From assembly GCA_017311315.1 (NCBI GenBank), contig CM029634.1, positions 21,345,891-21,409,890 on the forward strand: a stretch of DNA of 64,000 nt. Direction: 5' to 3'. Of this stretch, positions 45,165 through 58,000 are shown piece after piece (the stretch's first letter is position 1; every line of letters starts with the position of its first letter). This stretch comes from Dendrocalamus latiflorus. Its lineage: Eukaryota; Streptophyta; Magnoliopsida; Poales; Poaceae. Made by a program: the position numbers and the translations under genes. Under the pieces are notes generated by a model. That model was not told the DNA's origin, searched no databases, and worked only from the letters and a program-made list of their open reading frames with translations.

Positions 45165-48100
45165 TGTAACGCCCCATGTTTTTAGAACTAAATTAAGCGA
45201 CAAATAGCGAATTAACAATAGTGATTAAAACACCTAATCCACGTCGCAAACTGAATAGCTTAAATACAAACCAATGCATAGAAGTCATAATTGAATAAAG
45301 AACGACAAAGTAAATGGATATAAATTACATTGTACATTGGAATCAAATGAATATTACAGTCCACTGTAGCATTACATCTAGCATAAAAATAAAATTTCAT
45401 TAGGATTATCTCGTACATTTACAACTAATCAAGAGCTATAGAAGATGTAAAAGTATATGTATAGCATCTCATACACAATGTACTGATTTCCCGAATTGCG
45501 AAAGAACTACAGTTTCATTTACGAGAAGAACGAATTTAGAAACACCGACAAAGACTGAACAAAAGAAATAAATTAAAATTAGATTGCCATCAGAACCCGT
45601 CTGGCTTTTAGAAAGACCGAACCCTAGCGCTCCCTGAGATACCAGGACCGGTCGGGACCGACCAACACCTCTCACATAGATGGGCCTAATCATTTGGCGA
45701 AAAATCAAACCCAATGCCCATTTTACTGACTTACATTCCGTAGTAGAAAATCCGAAGAACAGTGCCAAGAGCAAACCATGGACCGAAGGTACTTGAGTAA
45801 ACAGTTGACTATGAGAGCAAGGAGGATAAGGCAAGGATAGCCTTAGCAATACACAAGCCAAGAGAGAGAACCAAAATTTCAATACCACCATACATAAGGA
45901 AGCCAGTCACCAAGAAGCCTCATTGCCATCTCACTCCCATTTCCATCCCAACTGAGAGCCAGCAAAGCCAAACAAAGAGCGGCATTGCCTTCTATTCCAT
46001 GGCAGACCACAAGAACAAAGCCAAGAGGTGGTCGTAGTCAAACATGGTCGAAGTCTGATGTGTTCAAAGACGGACGTGGTCATAGTCAGACATGGTCGAA
46101 GGCGGACGTGGTCAAAACTGAATGTGATCAAAATCTATTGTGGTCAAAATGCTGTTGTCGAAGCTTGACATGGTCGAAATCTGTCAATCAGATGAAGCCA
46201 TTCAGACCACCTAGCACAGAGCTATTCAGACCAATGATACAAGACCGTTCAGACCACCAACTACCAAAGTAGTCGCAGCTAGTCGTGGTCAAAAAACATT
46301 GAGCGACTGCCATGGTTCTAAATCTGCCCTGATAACTCAAGGATAGAAGCACATCGATCAGAACATTCACACATACAAATTCCAATTAAGCCAAATATCA
46401 TTTATTCATCATAACTAAATACAAGATCACAACATGGTCTAACAATCTCCCTCTTGATGAATATATTGACAACACCTCAAAAACTCCTGACTGTGAGAGA
46501 ATTTGCAAAAGTAACTGACCGTACAGCCACAAGAAAATACAGACCACAGTAGAAAGCACAGGAACTCAAAAAACTCAGAAGACTCCCTCTCAACTCCAGA
46601 GAATGATTTTTAAATTTTGAGTGATTTTTAAAATTTTCAAAATAAAATCAAAAAAATTCTCCAACTCTCCTTTTCTCTAATTTTCCCCCTTTAGCAATGA
46701 AATCTTCAAGGACTTCAGAAAGAGAATATTTCTAAGAAGGAGCAAGCGAATAAATATCCACAAGCTTTGTAGATTATCCAAGTCACTGTGTATTTAAGAA
46801 TGTGTCCAAGTTATCTTTATGAAGAGAGCTACCTAGATCATATAAAGTCATATACTATACAGCATCGTCATAATAAGTCTTTAGCATGTTTAAGCAAATT
46901 CATGTACATGGTAGACTTTCGCAAAAATAGTCAGTTAAGCTAAAGATCTCACTCAAAATAATAGCCATCTAAAAATATAGATTTAAATCTAGATACTAGA
47001 ATCAAGCACTAAGTGAGCCACAAGCGCCAAACTGAAGCACAAAGCTTAACATAAATGTACATAACTCAACACATAGCATTGACACTTGATTATGCCTTAT
47101 CTCAGTAAAGCATGTCCTAGACTGGGAGCCATCTACAACAGCCCCCTGAGCTTTGGCCCATACAAATTTCAGCACACTTAAAATTGTCTTTTTGAATCAA
47201 CTTGATTCACATTTCATTAGGTGTAGCATCTCAAGCCTATGTGCATATATTAGTGCAGTTAGAGTGTTGAGAAATGGCTAGGCCGCCCAAACCAACATCT
47301 ACTTTGAGATCGGTGGGCGCCAAGTAAAGGTGAGAGACCGGCCTGGGCCACCGGTTAAGAATAGCTAGGTGGGGATATAATATATCGAGGTAGAGATAAA
47401 AGTTATGTGCTCTGATTTGGGCGTTGCATCTAAGGAAATTCGAAGATCCACTCGCTACAAGAATTAGAGTGACTATAAGTAAAGTGGTACAAGCCTATTC
47501 AGTACTATATAAATCATAAATTCATGCCTGTCTCCTGGACTAGTGACTAGGGAACCAGTGGAAGTTTTTTTTCCCACTTATATGAGTATTCAATAGATTT
47601 CTAAATTAATAAACCAAAATTTTCCTCAACCTAAAAGCATTTATTTTCCCTATATCATAAAGATGAGAACGATAATGAGAATGCGAATGAGAAAGAGGAT
47701 GAGAATAAGAGCTCAAAGAAAGATTAGTCTATGAGTATATAATGCATTTTTGCTAATAATATTTGCTGAGTACTCTATACTTACCCTTACTATTATTCTC
47801 CTTTATTTAGAGGGTGGTCATCCCAGAGTCTCACTTGGTATGGATGCAACTTACCCCCAAGAATTCCATCTTGAGAGGGAATGAGATGGATATGAGAATG
47901 AGCCATATGAGGCGAACACCTCATACGAAACGTGTGAGACTAGGAGATTACTAGTGGCGCGGGTACGACCCGTGGTGTATATAAAGTTTGCATTATGTCT
48001 TTATCTATAGGACTCGATGTGTAATTAGATATTGGGCGGAAAGCCTACTTTGGGTACTGTAATATTATTCGAGCCCGTGGTCTTGTACCAAACTTTAGCC

Positions 48101-48269
48101 TCGTGTGGCTATGTTTATATAATATTATGAATTGTTTCTAATTATTGATTCGTTGCAATATTCTGATAGGCTTATTACTCATTGGAATAGTGTTTTACTA
48201 GACAAATAAATAATAACATGTTAATCAGTATTATTATCCTTGGGTAATGACATTTTAAAGTTCGCCTCA
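45165..48269 (+). mobile_element. Candidate solo LTR (gypsy-like), TSD CATGC
   Basis: Begins TGTAACGCCCCATG, a typical LTR start, and may end TTCGCCTCA at 48269. CATGC occurs at 45160-45164 and 48270-48274. The 3' part (47880-48130: GACTCGATGTGTAATTAG, GGGCGGAAAGCCTACTTTG) resembles U3/R of grass gypsy LTRs, which supports an LTR here. The match of a 5-bp TSD over 3 kb could be chance, and the middle (45980-46450) may be a nested copia-type piece. Confidence 0.45.
46021..46180 (+). repeat. Degenerate TGGTCGAAG / TGGTCAAAA repeats
   Basis: TGGTCGTAGTC, TGGTCGAAGTC, TGGTCATAGTC, TGGTCGAAGGC and TGGTCAAAAC recur every 15-20 bp. They resemble the 12-bp minisatellite in the LTR at 32996, so a related LTR fragment may be nested here. 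Confidence 0.55.
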
Positions 48270-48274
48270 CATGC

Positions 48275-49882
48275 TCTGTGAAAGAGGACCAAGGAGACCA
48301 TTCTTTTTAACACGCAAAGCGAATCACTTCATTGCTTTAAGGCCGCATCATCCACGAGACAGGGCATTAAGGAAGGAGGGGTTTCCTCCGGTCCGGCCAC
48401 ATGCGGCGTAATTTCGCCACTACGCCCCTTGCCGCCCCACAACATCCGGCGGAGCTTTGTCCACTTCTAGTGAGCAGTATAATATTCAAAGGTGGCTTCG
48501 CTAAAGTACAATGCTAATTGACCATCAACCCCCTCCATTCACGACGGCGCCGCGTTGTTAACTGAAGCGACTTTTTTTTTTGGTGCTACCCTGGTAGTGG
48601 CGAAGAGACCGGGTGTTTTGACGGTAAGCACGGCACGAGCCGCGGCCCAAGCTAGGAGATGATAGCCGTGCGGCGAGGCTGCGAGCTACGCCGGCGTGGT
48701 GCATTTCACGGCCCGAACGGTCGATCTGGCTAAGCCTCCCAGGCACTCGCTCGCTCGCCGAAGCCAGCAGCATGGCCTACCGCCCATGCCCAGCGTTCGG
48801 CGCAGTGGTAGAACCAGGATTTGGTTACGCTCTGAGCTCAGAGATAGAATGATCTAGACTATTTAGGTTGGATCATAAAAATGTTACCTAGACTGGACTG
48901 AATTTACTCAAACTGTACATTAGATATTTTTTCACATCTCGAACTGAAGTCTATTGTGGCTCCATCCTTCGGTAGAATGGCGCGTGGCGCAGATGCTGTT
49001 GCACGTACGCCGCGCAGTTGGGGATGGGCTGGGGATAGCACGTACGGCTTTGACGCCGGAATGGCAGTCGGTGAGATACGGATGGTGTGTCAAATGCAAA
49101 GACTGCAGTGCCTGGGGCTGGATGGCGACATGTACACCGATGGCCTGATGCACCAGATCTCAATTTCTCAATGCAGACATGCAGTTCGATACTAGCAGTA
49201 GTGCAGTACTATTTGAGCTCCGTCAGACTCGGCCGGTAAGCTATGGCCTGGCTAGGAAGTTGGTGTTTCTAAGAGATTGATTTGATTACCTCCATGTTTT
49301 CGTTCCGCTCGCGGACTCGCCCCTGTAGATTTCTAATGCACTGATCATGGTTACATGGGCAGAACACGGCGAAAGAAAGCAAGAGGAGACAGAGAGTTGC
49401 GGGACTTCTTTGTAACATATATGGTGGTTCAACTTCAGATAATGATACCTTTATCTGCTTCCTCTTTTTTTTTAAAAAAAAAAAGCTTGCAAAGAAAATG
49501 TTGCCAAGAATGAACAAACAAGGGCTTCTCTTTTTCCTGTTTACACAAATGAATGAATTTTTTTTGAAAAAATTCGGTACTTCTGCTATTACTGCTTTAC
49601 CGATGTAGAGGCTCCAAACTGCTTGCTTGATCGTCAACAATTTCTTGCACAGCATACCACTTTCTAGTTTCTAGCAGTCAAACACACGATGATACCTCTG
49701 CTCAGATGACTCACACGTCTTAACTTTTTCTTGCGGTGATCTTATGCTGCAGTTATTCTGACAATAGTGCAAACAAGACGAGGCTGCTTGTTCTTAACTG
49801 ATAAATTGGTTATGGACACAGTTGAACTGGACTGAGCTGAAGACACTGCCAGTCGAAGGAGGATGCCCTCGGCATGCTTCTG
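48275..49882. other. Intergenic sequence and 3' flank of CSLA copy 2
   Basis: 48956-49195 shows frames on both strands but no family match. 49678-49882 is the 3' UTR side of CSLA copy 2 and resembles the matching region of copy 1. Confidence 0.45.
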
Positions 49883-52800
49883 TTACGAGTGAGGGACGAA
49901 TGTGCCAACATAGCCGATGCCAACGATGAAGAAAGCCATTGATTGGAGGAAGAGGAAAATGAAGTAATGGTTGTTACCAAATGCAGCGTCATAGCATCCA
50001 CAGAATAAGAGGAAGGCTCCGACGCCGAGCTCCAAAACATGTAACCTGGATTTTGTTCTTGAAGATTAGTTGCAAGGGTTGAGAAACGTACACCGGAAAG
50101 AAGTCAAAATTCTTATCATTTACCTTTCCCCTATCTGCATGCGCGCTTTCTTCACTGCTTTGCTAGCCACCTTCGACTTCAGAGCGTCGCCGAGCTTTTC
50201 TGTCACGACCCATTCATTCACCCTGCCTGACTCCAACAAACCGATGAATGTTGCCTTTGTTCTATGCAGTGACATGACGTTCTCGAAGAGGATCCAGAAG
50301 ACAAGCAAGTGAAGAGACCTGCATAAGGTGACACTTTGCGTTAATTTACTATGTAGCTTGATGTATCATTAACCAATCTATCACACATCAGGGAGTTCTA
50401 GTATGTTTTAGATCACAAGGAGTATCAGTTGATATTCATATTTCACGAGCATTGCAAAGTATCTGGATAGATTTGCACCTCGGTGTTCCGACAGCATTCA
50501 GAAGGGAGATAGTGGTGGGAATATAGACACAGCCCCACTTTGGAATCTGGACCTCCGGGACCAAGACAGTTGCCGGGATGATCAGGCAGTAGAACACAAA
50601 GGTCACAATGTGCGCAACGATCTTGCGCAGAAAGAAGAAGTTGTAGATGACATGGATTTTCTTCCAAAGTGTCACTTTCTGCACCAAGATCAATAGCATG
50701 CTCGTAAGCATTAGCAACACTTGCAGTTTGCCTAAATTTAAGAAAATGACTGGCTGCTCTGTGTTTGCAGAGACCTTATTTCTCACGATCTCCATCAGCA
50801 TTTTCCTGAAAAGGTTCGCAGGGCCACACGACCATCTGTGTTGCTGATATCGGTAAGCTTTCAAAGTACTCGGGAGTTCATTTTTCACCTGAAAAGGCGC
50901 ACGTCTTGGTTAGCCACATCCTACCATCTGCATTTTCTTCTAGGGTGATACAAATGCAATACAAAATATATGCATCGCATGTTTATGTGTTGTCTCAAAT
51001 TGATAATGAAGTTCATACATATGTACCTTAACGTCACCGAAGTAGATAAATTTCCATCCCTTGAGGCTCGCCCTGACAGCCAAATCCATGTCTTCCACTG
51101 TGGTTCGATCCTTCCAGCCTCCTGCCTCATTCAGAGCAGAAATGCGCCATACACCGGCAGTTCCTGGTTACAAAGGGAAATGCATTATGAATATGATCTG
51201 AATGCCGAATGCCGGTGCTATACTAAAAGCTGAAACAAGAAAATCTCAGTAAAGAGCCTTATGTCACAAGAAAGAAGAGAGAGAGAGAAGAACTGCGGTT
51301 GGAGCTTACCGTTAAAGCCGAAAAAGGCATAAGTGGAGGAGCCCACTTCTTGCTCCACTGTGAAGTGATAATCCAAAGACATCTCCTGCATTCTTGTCAT
51401 CAAGCATTCATCTGCATTCACTGATAACCAACAGCAATAACAAACACATCATCAATTCATCATATCAAGCATGATAGTAACTGGGAAAACAAGTGGCAAC
51501 TAAAATTGTCTATTACTATTGCTAAAAGTTCATGAGTACATGGTCCTCGTCCGAAGAAACAAGAAAATAAATCACATGTTAGGTTCTAAACTTCTAATTC
51601 AAGATATTCTATTACTGTTGCTAAAAATTCCTATATTGTCCAATTAATCAGACTTAGGCCTCGTTTGGAGTGCATGATTTCTATAGGAATTTCATAGAAA
51701 ACCACACCCCCAATTAGAGTGGATGCTTTCTTTGGTGCAAAATTTCTGCATTCTGAACGAGCCTGAAATATTTTTACTTCTACACCTGACCTACACTGTT
51801 GTAGAGTGAGTCTAAATGGTCCTCATCTGTATCTTTCGTTCTGTAACTTCTGTTGTAAGATATATATGAGTAGCTTGGGCGGTGACCAGTTGGACCAAAC
51901 AGTACTGTGGTCACAGTAAGACTTGGAATTGACTCAAGTTTCAGAGAATGCAAAAAGAGAAGGAAACATGGAACGTGGAGGCACAGGTCCCGGATGCCAA
52001 ATGCCAAGCGCAGAGGGAGGCAGTGCTCGGTCCTGATCAACTCAGCTTCGACTTCTGATTTATGGCTTATTTTTCACTATTTATAAGTTTTGTCTTTTTC
52101 TGAATTTTTAATTTTTTGTTGAGCTTTTTTGCCGGTTCTTTTTTCCCCGTATTTTTTTGTATTATACGTAATGGGCTAACATATTTTTTATATTTTTAAA
52201 ATTTTTAAATTTAATTATGCTAAATAAGCCTCTGTCAGCTACAGTGCTTTTTTCAGTTAGCTACAGTGTTTTCAGCCATAACCATGAGCTTTTAAGCCGA
52301 ACCGATCACCACTGCATTGCATGCCAATTTAGTCCCATCCAAGTTTTCCATCGCACTTCAGCACTTCACCTATTCCACGAAGTAACACCTGTATTTAAGA
52401 CTGTCCAACGAGGAATGGAGTAAAACCGCTGTACTTAATATTGTCTAACCCTCTGTACTTAAGATTGTCCGATCTTGTTATACGAGAGGTCTATTAGTGA
52501 TATATCTTAGAAGCAATTATAGAGATAATTGTATCACTTTTATATTTACGATTTTTTGAATAATTTGTTATTTTATTCTTTGAATAAATGTCTTTCACAT
52601 TGATGAACAAGCATGTGACTTGTCCCTAAAACTCTTTATTCATGTATTGATGTTATTCTAAATTATCCCTAATTTTATGTCATCACATGAGACAATTATG
52701 ATTTGAGTAGTGCTTTCATGCTTTTCTTTTTAACAGGAGTAATGCTAATCTTAAATCAAATAAAGAGGTAAGTAATATCTATCCACCATTTATTATACTT

Positions 52801-55800
52801 TAAAAATTGTACAAATCATTATTGAGAAAAGCATAGAAGCACATCTCTTATGATTTACAGATCAGCACATATATTGATTAATGATCATAATTTACGAATC
52901 ATAAATATGGAGATATTTAAACTAATAATATGGATATATGTTAGAGAATATGGTGTTGGGTTGACCTACTATGAGACACTGTGGGAATTTTTATATTTTT
53001 TAGTGTCATCAGTTGGTTTTATACATAATATATATAGGATCCTTAGACATAAGATCGTCACGGTTTGCTACTTATATAATAATTTACTTATGAGTTGCCA
53101 AATACTACTCTATAACTGGATAGTTATAAAGGTAGCTTTTGAGTTTAATATGAAATATGTGGAGAAATGTGAGCGATTAAGATGGAATTTGCCCCTTCTA
53201 TATAATAGAAGAGATATCTCTAAGCTCCTTGAGTTGTTGGATTAAGCAAGTGTATGGCCATGCCAAATGTGATTGAGGAGTCAATCACAACTGAATAATC
53301 CACTACAGATTCGAGTGAATGATAAAGCTATCATAGGATGTCACGTTTTTCGCCTTGAGTTCGATTTGGTATCATGAGGCAAAGTGATTTATACATAAGC
53401 AATATATAGATTCGTCTGATATGATCTTTATATATATTTAGGAGTTGTTATGTCCTACTAGACCTATGGAGCGAAAAAGAGTTTTTAGCCCATGACCAAA
53501 TATACATGAATCTATAGACCCACACACTTAACAGGTTGGAATGATAAGCGTCCGGATGATAGACTCCGAGTAGGATATGGTCTCTACTCATATTAGATCC
53601 GGGTAGAGGTTCTCTGAGTGAGATACAATCTATACTCGTATTGGAAAGAGATCTAGCCTGAGGCTTTCCTATTTGGATACGATATCTGATCGTATCAGAT
53701 AAGTATCCGATTGGAGGCTATATAAAGGGAAGTGTGAGGATTGAGGGAAGTATCCCAAGACACACCTATTGAAACACCAGCCACCACCTCTCATAACCTC
53801 TACCATGCTTGCTAGTGCTCGCACACCGACGCACGACGTTCCATCCCAAGATGTGTGGACCTCGGTAGAGGTGTTGTTGCTACTGCGGCGCTGATCGGGA
53901 CGATCGCGAGGAGATGGTTGGTTAGAGGGTGATCAAATTTCTACTACACCAACGCACGTTTTGTTGAACCGGCCGCTTCAACACTACTTCCGCTGTACTG
54001 CGCATCTAGTAGTAATGATTTATGATCTTTCACTTGTATAGTCTTTTCGTTTATATGGTAAAATTTTTTAATTTACACTAGTGTTGTCTATCTATATCCC
54101 AACAAAGTCATTTTGGTTTAATTTGCACTGGGGCAAGTTCATGGTGTTAAAGCACCTCTTCCATGAGTGAGAAGCCATGGTCCATGTAAAGCTATTTATG
54201 CCTAGTTGTCTATCTATATCCCAACAAAGTCATTCTGGTTTAATTTGCACTGGGGCAAGTTCATGGTGTTAAAGCACCTCTTCCATGAGTGAGAAGCCAT
54301 GGTCCATGTAAAGCTATTTATGCCTAGGTTTCAGGATCTTGTAAGACAAGACTGGTAGAGCGTACAAAACTCCCAGGATTAAAGTAGTATACATGCACAT
54401 ATTACATATATGATGCTATCTAATTGCTCTAGAGAAGTTAATTCACTCCTATCAGAATCAGAGAGAACTGATAATCACTGTGATTTTTTATGAGAGAGTA
54501 TATCACTAGTGCTGCTTCGTTGTATAACTTTGGCCCACACGAACTTCAAAGCAAAAGTGATCACACAACATCTATTAGTAGTAGTAGTAGAGACTGATGG
54601 AGCTGATTGCGATGGAGTAGCTTAGAAGCTTGACAAATACTACTCTATTGGATTCGGCCTGTGGAGTTGGCAGGTTAGCTTTTGCCATGTTACTTACATT
54701 AATCAGTTTTCTCTTAAAAAGCCTACAATCGTATTTTTCTTGGCTACGGCTTATATTCTTCTTGGCTACGACTTATGATTTTTATCCTAGTACGAGTGCT
54801 TATACGAACGAACCAAATATCGATAAACTACTTCGAAACAGCGACAAAGAAGCCATCCTATTTATTTGTTCGAGAAAAACTATAAACTATAACTCACAAA
54901 TAAGTAAGACCAAGTGATTGATAGAAAGTCGAGGCAATGTTTTCTGTTCTTTTTGGCTTTTCGTTGCTTTTGGCTTCGGTTTCTTCAGAAGACGAAACAA
55001 ACAAGATGATTTCTCTAAACAGCTTCTCGAATTCACTTCTCCAAATGGCTTCCTGAGTCTAAAACTGTGCACCGTCTGCATCGACATCTCTATTATCCAT
55101 CGCTGTCTCAAAAAATATAGCTAAATACCAACAGGTACAGCCAAAAAAATAAGACCATTACTTTGTTCCTTCCTACCGAAGTACCGATGCCTAATTTGAA
55201 AAGGTGAGAATTCTCTCTGTAAAAATTAAACCGTTTTCTAGAAGTTGGATCATGTGATCCCAACATTCCCTGGAGTTAGTTATTGATGGGTTCTTTCGAT
55301 GTATAACGCAGACACAGAATAGAACTAGATCCTACGGCATTGTTTGGAATGCAAGAATTTTACCGTAGATAGGTCAATTTATGCAGGGATTTTGATAATT
55401 TCTTGCGTTCTAGAAAGGGCTAAGGTTCTATTTCAATGCGTGGTGGCTCTTGGCTTTTAGATAAAATGATACTGTAACGGCTGTTACTTTTTTTTCTAAC
55501 GATTCAATTAAAGAAAAATAGAAAAAAAAAGAAAACAAGGTTATATCTCTATGGATAATGCAAAGAAAAAAGGAAAAAAAAGAGAAAAAAACACATTAAG
55601 AAGCTAGCACATTTCAAATGTTTTCTGGCTTCTGAAAACCAGAAACCATTGCTGTTTGGAATATGAGTAAATCATAATTGAGTTGCATCTAAAATCATTC
55701 AGATGAATGGTGAACCAATACTATGTAGTGCTCCAAACGGCTTAAAAGCTATGGCTTTTAGCTTTTGCTATATGTTTTTAGCTGCAATTACACTATAGTA

Positions 55801-57546
55801 TCTGTTAGTTTTTTGAATCAAAAAATAAGAAATAACAATAATACATTGAGCAAAAATTGAAAAACACCGCTATATTTTAGTACAATGCAAAATAATAAAG
55901 AAAAAAGAAAACAAAAAAAATTAAAAGGCCAAAATACCGAAATTAATAAGCCGAGACGATCCACGTAACTTTTACCGGAAGCTGAAACCGTTTAAAGCTA
56001 GTCTCTCTATCCACCTCGCGTACTGAAAACTAAAGAGGGATTCCATCCCACCGACGCCTGTGCCACAAAAGACGCTGGCGTCGCGGAGATGCCTGCAGTC
56101 TGCAGAGCATATCAGCGGCGCAAAAATATGTTGCCGTCAGATGCGCAGCATATATACTGCCATATGCACCCGTCAGAACTCGATAGATCTCTTGGTCCCA
56201 GCCATGGCACGCTGCAAGCAAGCACATGACTTCACCACATTCCCAAACCCAAGTTCCAGGCGCCCACCGCTCCAATTCCCAGCTTTTGGTTTCTTGCAGA
56301 CGTCAGATGGACGCCTCCGAGCTAAATCTGAATCTAATAAACTACATTTCTTCCCCCTCTTTAACATCACGACGTGTTTTCAATTGTAACCAGAGAAATG
56401 CAAACCATAATAGGATCTACGCACGAACATAAAAAATGAGTGAGTGTGTGTGTGTGTGTATATAACGCACCGAACTTCCAGCGCGCCTGGACGAGGGCGA
56501 TCTCCGCGTTGTGGAGGAGGAAGGGGACGGTGCGGCGGAGGAAGTCGGGATCCGGCTGGAAGTCGGCGTCGAAGATGGCCACGAAGTCGCAGCCGCGCAC
56601 GTAGCCGTGCTTCATGCCCTCCCTGAGCGCGCCGGCCTTGTACCCCTTGCGACTGTCCCGCACCTCGTACTTTACGTTCACACCCTTGCTCGCCCACCGC
56701 TCGCACTCCAGTCGCACCAGCTCCTACATGCATGTTGTGCAAGTAACTATACACAATTAGCTGCTGTCTTTTTGCAGACTTCTATCTACTAAACATTTGC
56801 TACTCAAGCGATCGATTTCAGCTGAATTCCTAGGTTGCTTGCAACTGTTAAAAACTTAAAATCAACGCGAATTCCATATAGAAGCATGGTAGTAGTGCTG
56901 GTACAGTGCTAGTAATAATACTCTCCCTAAACATAATCAGGGCAATAAATATAGATACTAGAACTGTTGTACTCAAGAATAAACATATATAGCTTATTAC
57001 TGCTCAGCTTGGTTACCTTGATGACGGGGTCCGTGGAGTCGTCCAGCACCTGCACCACGATGCGATCCGACGGCCACGACAGCCCGCACGCCGCTCCGAT
57101 CGACAGCTGATACACCTACACGTATATACGTCGCACACAAAAGCCAGAAAGAAAAACTGAAGTCCAAAGCCACTCGATCGAAACCCATGCCGGAATCAAG
57201 GACCAGCAAGAAAGCTTGAGCTTAACAATGGCGTGCATGTGCAGCGACTAATTAACGCGCGTGCGTGTACCTCCCGCTCGTTGTACATTGGGATCTGCAC
57301 GAGCACCATGGGGTAGGCGGCCTTGCCGAGCTCGGGGTCGTCGTCGCGCACGGGCTCCCACCGGTAACGTCGCTGCGGCCGGCGCCCGAGCAGCTTCACC
57401 GCCGCGATGACCACCGCGATGTACACCTTCTCCGCGAACAGCATGACTGACATGGCGAGGCACACGGCCACCGCCGCCCGCAGCAGCGGCACGACCACCG
57501 GCGCCCGCACCTGCTCCCACGCGTACGGCAGCAGCGCCGCCGCCAT
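49883..57546 (-). CDS. CSLA: Cellulose synthase-like A, beta-mannan synthase (copy 2)
   Basis: Nine exons on the minus strand: 57271-57546, 57017-57115, 56471-56723, 51310-51420, 51027-51163, 50775-50888, 50479-50678, 50124-50318, 49883-50045. Every exon has the same length as in copy 1 (276, 99, 253, 111, 137, 114, 200, 195, 163), giving 515 codons plus TAA. All catalytic elements are kept: DD at 117-118 (QVLDDSTD), DADFQPD at 177-183, TVED at 268-271 and QQHRW at 307-311. The start MAAALLPYAWEQVRAPVVV aligns with copy 1. Differences from copy 1 gather in exons 8-9: MQIGER replaces MRIWER, and CGCYDAAFGNN replaces CGWYDLAFGKD near the last membrane segments. Intron 3 is 5.05 kb and full of repeats; intron 2 is only 293 bp. 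Same Golgi mannan-synthase role expected. The donor of exon 3 (GTGCGT) is followed closely by an (AC)n tract. Intact, probably functional; possible divergence in substrate use is only inference. Confidence 0.93.
51657..51763. mobile_element. Tourist-like MITE (107 bp) in CSLA copy 2 intron 3
   Basis: GGCCTCGTTTGGAGTGCATG at the left and CATTCTGAACGAGCC at the right, with TTA before and TGA after. Same length as the MITE at 38086 and a related terminus, so a mutated TSD is likely. Confidence 0.6.
52050..52310 (+). mobile_element. MITE-like repeat, family C (copy 4)
   Basis: CACTATTTATAAGTTTTGTC...GCCGGTTCTTTTTTCCCCG...GAGCTTTTAAGCCGAACCGAT is nearly identical to 22976-23214, plus a short duplicated GCTACAGTG...TTTTCAG segment. 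In CSLA copy 2 intron 3. Confidence 0.7.
52311..54080. other. CSLA copy 2 intron 3: possible LTR-like remnant
   Basis: Mostly AT-rich. 53330-54000 looks retrotransposon-derived (GGTATCATGAGGCAAAGTG; TATATAAAGG near 53716 followed by an LTR-like stretch), but I found no paired ends. The frame at 52850-53245 has no recognised motif. Confidence 0.35.
54083..54328 (+). repeat. Tandem duplication, 122 bp x 2, in CSLA copy 2 intron 3
   Basis: TGTCTATCTATATCCCAAC...GCTATTTATGCCTAG is repeated with a 122-bp period (54086 and 54208), almost identical (one C/T difference noted in CATTYTGG). Confidence 0.92.
54329..55734. other. CSLA copy 2 intron 3, non-coding
   Basis: Unbounded MITE-like blocks with TTGGCTACGGCTTAT and GGCTTTTAGATAAAATG motifs (54750-55150, 55430-55650). 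No gene. Confidence 0.4.
55735..55975 (-). mobile_element. MITE-like repeat, family C (copy 5, inverted, diverged)
   Basis: AACGGCTTAAAAGCTATGGC...ATTACACTATAG...AAAAGGCCAAAATACCGAAA resembles the inverted form at 3325-3560. Diverged. Confidence 0.4.
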
Positions 57547-57634
57547 CTCGGAGCACGGCCGTGACGGTGGGGTTGGACACGTCGGAATTGGAACGGAGTG
57601 GAGGGTGGTGTGGGAGTAGGAGTGTGCGCGGGAG

Positions 57635-57644
57635 CCTTAAAAGG
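57635..57644 (-). promoter_or_regulatory. TATA-like motif upstream of CSLA copy 2
   Basis: CCTTTTAAGG, about 89-98 bases upstream of the ATG at 57546. It is in a similar place to the TTTATAA of copy 1 but further from consensus. Positional evidence only. Confidence 0.3.
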
Positions 57645-57780
57645 GCGACGGGTATTCGGCCGGTACGGGCGTGGGGCTGGCGCGGCGGGCCAGGGCCGTT
57701 ACTGACAGCGCGGGCCCAGCTGGGCAGTAGGCGTGGTGGTTTTCGTGGTGTTTGTTTTGGAGGGTCATGCGGTTAAAGAT

Positions 57781-58000
57781 GGGTTCTTTTGGCTTAAGTT
57801 TTGGTTTTTTATTTTTTATTATAATAACTAGTTTTTAAATTATATGTGTTTTAAGATAGGGTGTACTAATTAATTGTAGTACATACTGTATTGACTTTAG
57901 CTATACCGGTTAAAGTCATATTCGACTCTTCCTCTTCGTAATCTCTTTCGTAAACAACCAAAATTCAAAAATCATAAACCACAGCTTAAAAAGAGAATAG
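57781..58000. mobile_element. MITE-like repeat, family A (copy 4)
   Basis: GGGTTCTTTTGGCTTAAG...TACTAATTAATTGTAGTACA...AACAACCAAAATTCAAAAAT...CAGCTTAAAAAGAGAA. Internal blocks match 24531 and 38478. About 230 bp upstream of the CSLA copy 2 start. Confidence 0.5.

Noticed and set aside
45469..45891. 140-codon minus-strand ORF
   Set aside because: No family resemblance and inside a candidate LTR.
52850..53245. 131-codon ORF in CSLA copy 2 intron 3
   Set aside because: AT-rich, no recognised motif, located in a repeat-filled intron.
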